A stretch of DNA of 17,711 nucleotides. It comes from CALNBC01 sp050945915. GTDB taxonomy: Bacteria; Bacillota; Clostridia; Christensenellales; CALWSW01. The DNA is taken from positions 1-17,711 of the forward strand of contig JBMNTV010000044.1 in NCBI GenBank assembly GCA_050945915.1, written 5' to 3'. The position numbers were made by a program, and so were the translations under genes. Each line of letters starts with the position of its first letter. The stretch's first letter is position 1. The notes under the pieces were generated by a model. It saw nothing but the letters and a program-made list of their open reading frames with translations. It was not told the DNA's origin and searched no databases. Below, piece after piece: positions 13,171-17,711 of the stretch.

Positions 13171-14029
13171 TGCCGCTCCTGTGTTTTTTGGAATAGAGGT
13201 CCAGCAGGTAGTCCCGGAGCTGTTCTTTCAGATACAGCCCCTCCGGGACAAGCATCCCGCGTTCGCGAAGCATCGCGGAAAGCCTGGAGGCATAGGGAAC
13301 GTCCAGCCCCATCGCGAGCAACTCCCCGGAACGGGAAAAGATCTCGTCCGGCGTGCCGATGGCAAACAGCTCGCCGGCGTTCATCACCGCCACCCGGTCG
13401 GCAAGCCGTGCGATATCGTCCATGCTGTGGGACACCATGACGATGGTGGTGCCCTCGTCGTTCAACCGTTTGATGAGAGAAAGGATATCCTCCCGGCTCA
13501 CGGGGTCCAATCCTGCCATGGGCTCGTCCAGAATCAGGATGGAAGGGGCGGTGGCGAGAATCCCCGCCAAAGCCACGCGGCGCTTCTGGCCGCCGGAAAG
13601 CTCAAAGGGCGAGCGCTCGGCGAACTCGTCATAGGGCAGGCCCACCTTTTCCAGGGCCTGTCGGACGTGGTCTTCGATCTGCTCCGGAGGAACGCCCAGA
13701 TTCTTGGGGGCAAAGGCGACGTCCGCCCGGATGGTCTCCTCAAACAGCTGGTATTCCGGGTATTGGAACAGCATCCCCACCTGGCGGCGGATGTCCCTTC
13801 TCGTCTTTTTGTCCGCAAGGTCGATTCCGTTGACCATCACCCTGCCAGAGGTGGGCTGCAACAGCCCGTTCATGTGCTGAACCAGCGTGGATTTCCCGCT
13901 GCCCGTGTGGCCGATGATGCCGAGGAACTCGCCGTCATGCACGGTGAAGGAAACGTCCTTCACCGCGGTGGCCTGCATGGCGCTGCCGGGCTGATAGGTG
14001 TGGGTTAAGTGTTCAAGTACAATCGGCAT
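13163..14029 (-). CDS. ecfA2: ECF transporter ATPase EcfA2
   Basis: 288 residues from ATG complement 14027-14029, which overlaps the end of ecfA1 by 25 bp; this start gives the typical MPIVLEHLTHTY opening, while an in-frame ATG at 14062 would lie deeper in ecfA1. The ribosome-binding site is weak, so translation probably depends on ribosomes leaving ecfA1. Walker A is GHTGSGKST (40-48), the signature is LSGGQKRR, and Walker B is ILILDEPMAGLDP. The Q-loop region reads MLFQYPEYQLFEE, characteristic of EcfA2. It pairs with EcfA1 and drives EcfT. Confidence 0.96.
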   Translation of the reverse strand: MPIVLEHLTHTYQPGSAMQATAVKDVSFTVHDGEFLGIIGHTGSGKSTLVQHMNGLLQPTSGRVMVNGIDLADKKTRRDIRRQVGMLFQYPEYQLFEETIRADVAFAPKNLGVPPEQIEDHVRQALEKVGLPYDEFAERSPFELSGGQKRRVALAGILATAPSILILDEPMAGLDPVSREDILSLIKRLNDEGTTIVMVSHSMDDIARLADRVAVMNAGELFAIGTPDEIFSRSGELLAMGLDVPYASRLSAMLRERGMLVPEGLYLKEQLRDYLLDLYSKKHRSGNA

Positions 14030-14829
14030 AATTCGTCCGCGATCTCCTCGTCCGTTGTGCAATCGTTGACGGGCAACCCCGCCTCTTTCAGTCTGTGCGC
14101 CAGCCAGACGGGCATGGGCAGCGCCAGGCCGAGCTCCTTCAGACGGGCCTCTTCCTGAAAAACTTCCTGCGGGGTGCCGTTCATGACGACTTCACCGTCG
14201 CTGATCACAAGAACCCGGTCTGCATTTGCGGCTTCTTCCATAAAATGTGTAATAAAAAGAACGGTGATACCTCGCTCTTTGTTCAGGCGGCGAACGGTGT
14301 CAAACACGTCCTTCCTGCCGGCGGGGTCCAGCATGGCGGTGGGCTCATCCAGAATGATGACCTCGGGCAGCATGGCCAGGATTCCCGCGATGGCGATGCG
14401 CTGCTTCTGGCCGCCGGAAAGGGTGTTCGGCGGGCTCTGGGCGTATTTGCCCATCTGGACGGCTGAAAGGGCCTCGTCCACTCTCTTTCGGATTTCGGGA
14501 GGGGAAATACCCAGGTTTTCCGGTCCAAAGGCGACGTCCTCCTCCACAATGGTGGTGACCATCTGATTGTCCGGGTTCTGGAAGACCATGCCGGCCTTCT
14601 GGCGCACGGAGAGGACGTTTTTCTTGTCTGACGTGTCCAGCCCATCGACGAAGACCTTTCCCGAAGAAGGCACAAAAAGGGCGTTGGTGAGCTTGGCCAG
14701 GGTGGATTTTCCCGAGCCGTTATGGCCGATCACTGCCACAAATTCGCCCTTTTTCACGTGTTCGGTAACGTTGCGGAGCACCGATTCGTCCCCGGAGTAA
14801 GCGTAAAAAACGCCTTGATATTCGATCAT
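14005..14829 (-). CDS. ecfA1: ECF transporter ATPase EcfA1
   Basis: 274 residues; ATG complement 14827-14829 with AAGGAG five nucleotides upstream, so the upstream open frame to 15042 is leader, not protein. Walker A is GHNGSGKST (35-43), the Q-loop region is MVFQNPDNQMVTTIVEEDVAFGPENLG, the signature is LSGGQKQR (about 137-144), and Walker B is VIILDEPTAMLDP (from about 157). EcfA1 and EcfA2 form the heterodimeric ATPase of the ECF module. It is the first gene of the operon ecfA1-ecfA2-ecfT-truA-tadA-pduO, behind a structured leader and a promoter at 14984-15012. Confidence 0.96.
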   Translation of the reverse strand: MIEYQGVFYAYSGDESVLRNVTEHVKKGEFVAVIGHNGSGKSTLAKLTNALFVPSSGKVFVDGLDTSDKKNVLSVRQKAGMVFQNPDNQMVTTIVEEDVAFGPENLGISPPEIRKRVDEALSAVQMGKYAQSPPNTLSGGQKQRIAIAGILAMLPEVIILDEPTAMLDPAGRKDVFDTVRRLNKERGITVLFITHFMEEAANADRVLVISDGEVVMNGTPQEVFQEEARLKELGLALPMPVWLAHRLKEAGLPVNDCTTDEEIADELCRLYLNT

Positions 14830-14978
14830 CTTCGCTCCTTGGCTGCGCGCGGATTTTGCGCGAACTTTAGCGTCGCAAGGCGGCCAGACCTCTGTTCGAG
14901 CGCATGCGCTGGCGAAAAGCCCGCATACGACGGCGCTTTTCGGCTGCAAACGCAGGGCTTGACCCCTTTGCATCACTT
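14830..14978 (-). promoter_or_regulatory. GC-rich structured 5' leader of the ecf-truA-tadA-pduO operon
   Basis: About 150 nt of transcribed leader. In minus-strand order it holds CGAAAAGC/GCTTTTCG arms (14935-14942 with 14913-14920) with CCG/CGG inside; a 12-nt perfect palindrome AGCGCATGCGCT (14899-14910); and CGCGC/GCGCG arms close to the ribosome-binding site. I recognise no cobalamin, thiamine or other known riboswitch core and no terminator T tract. Structure is seen by eye; regulation is a guess. Confidence 0.4.
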
Positions 14979-14983
14979 CAATG

Positions 14984-15012
14984 AGAATACACCATAAAGG
15001 GCCAAAGCGCAA
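14984..15012 (-). promoter_or_regulatory. Sigma-A promoter of the ecf operon
   Basis: Minus strand TTGCGC (15007-15012), 17-nt spacer, TATTCT (14984-14989). Initiation near 14977, about 150 nt ahead of ecfA1. Confidence 0.6.
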
Positions 15013-15213
15013 GGGTTGTGCAGTCCGGGCGAATGCCATCAAACGGGCAAAATCCCAGTGATACCAATAAAGATTTTCCCTGCGCCACAGCCATAGGGCA
15101 ATCCCCTTGCAGAGGGCGTGCTGTTCGTCGGATCGAAAGGTGGCAGACGCAGAAAAAACGGGGTTGAAGACGGATATTCGAGCTTATGGAGGGAATCTGT
15201 CCCATGATGACGG
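15013..15213. other. Intergenic stretch without recognised gene
   Basis: Between the divergent promoters of the ecf operon and the small lipoprotein gene. Open frames here lack ribosome-binding sites and recognisable similarity. The only structure noted is GGGA-ATCTG-TCCC (15191-15203), about 10 bp ahead of the -35 at 15214, which could be a regulator site or chance. Confidence 0.5.
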
Positions 15214-15242
15214 TTGAACTTTTTTTAGCTGTCAGTTATGAT
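15214..15242 (+). promoter_or_regulatory. Sigma-A promoter of the small lipoprotein gene
   Basis: TTGAAC (15214-15219), 17-nt spacer starting with a T run, TATGAT (15237-15242). Initiation near 15249 gives a leader of about 90 nt. Confidence 0.75.
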
Positions 15243-15292
15243 ACTTATTAAGAGGACATTCCGTTCGTTTCGGGCATACGGGCCGCCCGCAA

Positions 15293-15316
15293 TGTTCTTG
15301 GATGTGTTCTTGAATG
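15293..15316 (+). repeat. Tandem 12-bp direct repeat in the lipoprotein leader
   Basis: TGTTCTTGGATG followed directly by TGTTCTTGAATG; one mismatch. It lies 25 nt before the TTG start. Meaning unknown; could be chance. Confidence 0.5.
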
Positions 15317-15340
15317 CAATCAATGATGGAGGAAAAGACA

Positions 15341-15727
15341 TTGAAAAAGACGGTTTCAATACTGCTGGCGGTCCTGATGCTGACGTTTGCGCTGACTGGC
15401 TGCGGCTCCAGCCAGAACAGCCCCGAAGGTGTTGTGAAGAAGTTCGTCGATTCCATCAACAGCGGGAACCTCAACGGCGTGATCGAGTGCATGACCCCTG
15501 ATGTTCAGGAAACCATGAAGGCACTGATGGGCCTTTACGACAGCGCAGATCTCGCCGAGTTGATGGGCTTTGACAGCGGATCCAAGTTCTCCCTGACGGT
15601 CAACGGCGTTCAGATCGACGGAGACAGGGCCCTCGTCAATGCCACTGTTGTGTCCGGAGAGGAGAGCGATACGTCCAACGTCCCCTGCGTCAAGATCGAC
15701 GGCAAGTGGTACCTCGATATGGGCTGA
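15341..15727 (+). CDS. Small secreted lipoprotein, DUF4878/NTF2-like
   Basis: The TTG at 15341 is chosen because GGAGG (15328-15332) lies 8 nt upstream and the product then opens with MKKT and a clean lipoprotein signal ending LTGC, lipidated Cys21. The in-frame ATGs at 15314, 15323 and 15326 lack ribosome-binding sites. The 128-residue protein would be anchored outside the cell membrane. After a short Ser/Asn linker, the segment PEGVVKKFVDSINSGNLNGVIECM, helical region, strands and final VKIDGKWYLD resemble the DUF4878/NTF2-like fold of Gram-positive lipoproteins; that is a resemblance in pattern, with no function known. Single-gene unit with its own promoter and terminator. Confidence 0.85.
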   Translation: MKKTVSILLAVLMLTFALTGCGSSQNSPEGVVKKFVDSINSGNLNGVIECMTPDVQETMKALMGLYDSADLAELMGFDSGSKFSLTVNGVQIDGDRALVNATVVSGEESDTSNVPCVKIDGKWYLDMG

Positions 15728-15740
15728 TCGATTCGATCAT

Positions 15741-15774
15741 AAAAAGACCGCCCCCGCTAGGGGCGGTCTTTTTT
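15741..15774. terminator. Bidirectional intrinsic terminator
   Basis: AAAAAGACCGCCCC (15741-15754), loop CGCTA, GGGGCGGTCTTTTTT (15760-15774). A perfect 14-pair hairpin with A and T tracts. It serves the lipoprotein gene and the converging solute-binding protein gene. Confidence 0.95.
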
Positions 15775-15812
15775 CAATCACAGGTGTGGAAGGGCGCGCA
15801 AAGGCAAAGGAC

Positions 15813-16805
15813 TTACTTTCCAACGACCTTATAGGCGATGGAATTGTCGACGACGGCGGTGTAATCCACCCTTGCCGTCAGTTCGCCCGCGTCGTCAATG
15901 ATGTCCTGCAGGCGGCCGAAATCTTCTTCGAGCATGATGGGGTCGGTCTTCCAGGCGTCGATGGATTGATAGCGCTCTGCGACTTTGGTCAAAAGGGGAA
16001 TGTCAGCGTCGGGGAACAGGGGAGCGATGACTTCTGCGACTTCCGCAGGGGTGTGTTCCTGAACCCACTTCTGGGCTTTGTAGATCGCGCGGATGTAGGC
16101 TTCGTAAAGATCCGGGTCTTTCTCCAGCCTGTCGGGATCGACGATGTACGCCGTATACGGCACCTTTCCGCTTTCTGCGCCAACGGATGAAACGACATAG
16201 CCGATACCCTGCATCTCGCACAGGCTGGCGGTGGGCTCAAAAAGCGCCACAAACTCGGCGTCGCTGCCCTCGAAGGCGCCCGCCATCAGGTTGAACTGAA
16301 TGTCTGTTCTGACGTTGACGTCCACGCCGGGAATGAGGCCCTTGCGCTTGAGGACGTATTCAAGGGTCATGTTGGGCATGCCTCCCTTGCGACCACCGAT
16401 CAACGTCTTGCCCCTGAACTCTTCCCAGGTGAAGTTTTCGTAAGGGGTTTTGCTGACGATGAAGGAACCATCGCACTGAGTGAGCTGCCCGATGATGACC
16501 GGGTGCTTTTCCTTGCCCTGGTTATAGACGTAGATGGCCGTTTCCGGGCCCATCAGGCCGAGGTCCGCATCCCCTGACAGTACGGCGGTCATGGATTTGT
16601 CCGATCCGCCGCCGTTGACCAGGTCGATGGCAAGGCCCTCTTCCTCGAAGTAGCCCAGTTCCATGGCAACGTACTGGGGCGCGTAGAAAACAGAGTGAGT
16701 CACTTCGTTGACAGTAATGGTCCTGAGACTCTTTTCGCCGCAACCCGTCATCAGCGCGACGACCAGCACCATCGCCAAAATGAATAGAGCATATTTTTTG
16801 AACAT
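15813..16805 (-). CDS. ABC transporter solute-binding lipoprotein, NMT1/SsuA-like
   Basis: ATG complement 16803-16805 follows GGGAGGG; the longer in-frame frame to 17231 is not coding because it overlaps the neighbouring gene. 330 residues with a lipoprotein signal ending LMTGC (Cys22). The mature part begins with TVNEVTHSVFYAPQYVAMELGYFEEEGL, the hallmark of the NMT1/THI5/SsuA/TauA binding proteins, followed by GDADLGLMGPE and further on GRKGGMPNMTLEYVL. These proteins capture substrates such as sulfonates, nitrate or pyrimidine precursors for ABC import; the ligand here cannot be predicted. No permease or ATPase gene lies next to it. A strong terminator separates it from the upstream gene, and only a weak promoter candidate (minus TTGTAC-N16-TATCTC near 16825-16852) is seen. 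Confidence 0.9.
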   Translation of the reverse strand: MFKKYALFILAMVLVVALMTGCGEKSLRTITVNEVTHSVFYAPQYVAMELGYFEEEGLAIDLVNGGGSDKSMTAVLSGDADLGLMGPETAIYVYNQGKEKHPVIIGQLTQCDGSFIVSKTPYENFTWEEFRGKTLIGGRKGGMPNMTLEYVLKRKGLIPGVDVNVRTDIQFNLMAGAFEGSDAEFVALFEPTASLCEMQGIGYVVSSVGAESGKVPYTAYIVDPDRLEKDPDLYEAYIRAIYKAQKWVQEHTPAEVAEVIAPLFPDADIPLLTKVAERYQSIDAWKTDPIMLEEDFGRLQDIIDDAGELTARVDYTAVVDNSIAYKVVGK

Positions 16806-16875
16806 GTTTTCCCTCCCGTCTAGTCGGTGCTGAGATAATCTATGTTGGCGCGAGTACAAACGTGTCGACGCGGAT

Positions 16876-16917
16876 AAAAAGGAGGGTCCTGCCGGATGGG
16901 CAGGACCGCATTTTTTT
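16876..16917. terminator. Intrinsic terminator of the PEP-hydrolase-like gene
   Basis: GGTCCTGCC (16885-16893), 5-nt loop, GGCAGGACC (16899-16907). On the minus strand CTCC and T5 follow (16876-16880); on the plus strand GCA and T7 follow (16911-16917). It separates the two minus-strand genes. Confidence 0.85.
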
Positions 16918-16959
16918 GAATGCAATGAAGTTTTTGGGCCGAGGCTTTGATTCGAAGGC

Positions 16960-17711
16960 TTAGTCTTTCTTGAAGGTGATCTTCTTGAAGGAACGGACCT
17001 GTTCGGTGATGGCGACTTCGGTGGGCAGGCGTTCCATGGAGGAGGCGCCGTAGAACCCGGCGATGCCGCGGGTATGGTCCATGATGTACTGGGCATCCTC
17101 CGGCTCGGAGATCGGGCCGCCGTGGCAGATGACCAGAACTTCGGGGTTGACGCTCCAGGCGGCGTCCGCGATCTTCTGGACCAGCTCGGCGCATTCGGGC
17201 AGGGTCTTTGCGGTGGTTGCGCCGATGTCACCCTTGGTAGTGAGGCCCATGTGGGCGACGATGATATCCGCGCCGGCTGCGGCCATCTTCCTGGCCTCTT
17301 CCTCGTTGAAGCAGTAAGGCGTGGTCAGCATGTCAAGCTCGTGGGCCTGGCGGATCATCTCGACCTCAAGGTCGTAACCCATGCCGGTTTCCTCCAGGTT
17401 CTGGCGGAAGATGCCGTCAATCAGGCCGACGGTGGGGAAGTTCTGTACGCCGGAGAAGCCCATATCCTTGAGCTGCTTCAGGAAAACGGGCATGACGCGG
17501 AAGGGGTCGGTTCCGTTGACGCCGGCGAGCACGGGTGTGTGCTTGACGACGGGAAGGACTTCCGAAGCCATTTCCACCACAATTCCGTTGGCGTCGCCAT
17601 AGGCGAGAAGGCCCGCCAGCGAGCCCCGGCCCGCCATGCGATACCGGCCGGAATTGTAGATGATGATCATGTCGATGCCGCCCTTTTCCTCGCACTTGGC
17701 GCTGATGCCGG
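16960..17711 (-). CDS. Phosphoenolpyruvate hydrolase-like TIM-barrel protein (5' end outside window)
   Basis: The frame is open to the window edge. The conserved sequence continues upstream of the ATG at 17670 (GISAKCEEKGGID in frame), so that ATG is internal and about 20 N-terminal residues are probably missing. Family marks are MIIIYNSGRYRMAGRGSLAG, GYDLEVEMIRQAHELDMLTT, ADIIVAHMGLTT, VLVICHGGPI and FYGASSMERLPTEVAITEQV. The family (PF09370-type TIM barrel, annotated as phosphoenolpyruvate hydrolase or TIM-barrel signalling protein) is related to the C-terminal domain of the plant Tm-1 protein. The PEP-to-pyruvate activity is taken from family annotation and the true substrate is uncertain. 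Partner genes such as a Tm-1-like ATP-binding protein may lie beyond the window. Confidence 0.9.
   Translation of the reverse strand, partial: GISAKCEEKGGIDMIIIYNSGRYRMAGRGSLAGLLAYGDANGIVVEMASEVLPVVKHTPVLAGVNGTDPFRVMPVFLKQLKDMGFSGVQNFPTVGLIDGIFRQNLEETGMGYDLEVEMIRQAHELDMLTTPYCFNEEEARKMAAAGADIIVAHMGLTTKGDIGATTAKTLPECAELVQKIADAAWSVNPEVLVICHGGPISEPEDAQYIMDHTRGIAGFYGASSMERLPTEVAITEQVRSFKKITFKKD

Noticed and set aside
14830..14978. Cobalamin riboswitch in the ecf operon leader
   Set aside because: Only a vague resemblance to a B12 box (around CAGAGGTCTGG) and no other core elements could be found.
14978..15205. 75-residue minus-strand open frame upstream of ecfA1
   Set aside because: No ribosome-binding site, crosses the operon promoter, and no similarity I could recognise.
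15232..15492. 86-residue minus-strand open frame
   Set aside because: Antisense to the lipoprotein leader and signal peptide, with no start signal.
16806..17231. N-terminal extension of the solute-binding protein frame
   Set aside because: It would overlap the PEP-hydrolase-like gene and cross a strong terminator; the lipoprotein signal at 16805 defines the start.
1..17711. CRISPR array, prophage, insertion sequence or attachment site
   Set aside because: No regularly spaced repeats, transposase, integrase or direct repeats flanking the tRNA were seen.

Overview
The window looks like chromosomal DNA of an endospore-forming, GC-rich Clostridia-type Firmicute. The reasons are a complete GerA-type germinant-receptor operon, a DUF1540 small Cys-rich protein, the ECF transporter module joined to truA, strong GGAGG ribosome-binding sites, several GTG/TTG starts, and sigma-A promoters with TTGNNN-N17-TATAAT-like spacing. 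I see no phage, IS element, CRISPR array or integration site. The genus cannot be fixed from the sequence.

Layout. 1-120 (-): start of a small acidic protein with an EF-hand-like loop, cut by the window edge. 350-438 (-): tRNA-Ser(CGA) with its own promoter and terminator. 860-1690 (+): an Fpg/Nei-fold protein that seems to lack the catalytic residues. 1949-3439 (+): a class-I flavin disulfide reductase resembling mycothione reductase / dihydrolipoamide dehydrogenase. 3678-7720 (+): germinant-receptor operon in the order A-C-D-B, closed by a GC-rich hairpin. 7888-8333 (-): two short genes, DUF1540 and a one-TM peptide, the latter ending inside a large inverted repeat. 8496-9710 (-): HI0933/BaiN-like flavoprotein, divergent from 9815-10483 (+), an unrecognised protein with a long basic disordered tail.

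14829 down to 10625 (-) is a tightly packed operon: ecfA1-ecfA2-ecfT (energizing module of a vitamin/metal ECF importer), truA and tadA (tRNA modification) and a PduO-type cobalamin adenosyltransferase. It has a promoter near 15000 and a roughly 150-nt GC-rich structured leader. 15341-15727 (+) is a small lipoprotein with its own promoter and a strong terminator shared with the converging gene. 15813-16805 (-) is an NMT1/SsuA-like solute-binding lipoprotein. 16960-17711 (-) is a PEP-hydrolase-like TIM-barrel protein, cut at its 5' end by the window edge.

Most genes are ordinary housekeeping or sporulation genes. The parts most worth a second look are the catalytically divergent Fpg-like protein, the unassigned basic-tailed protein, the structured leader of the ecf-truA-tadA-pduO operon, and the inverted-repeat element at the end of the 60-residue membrane peptide.
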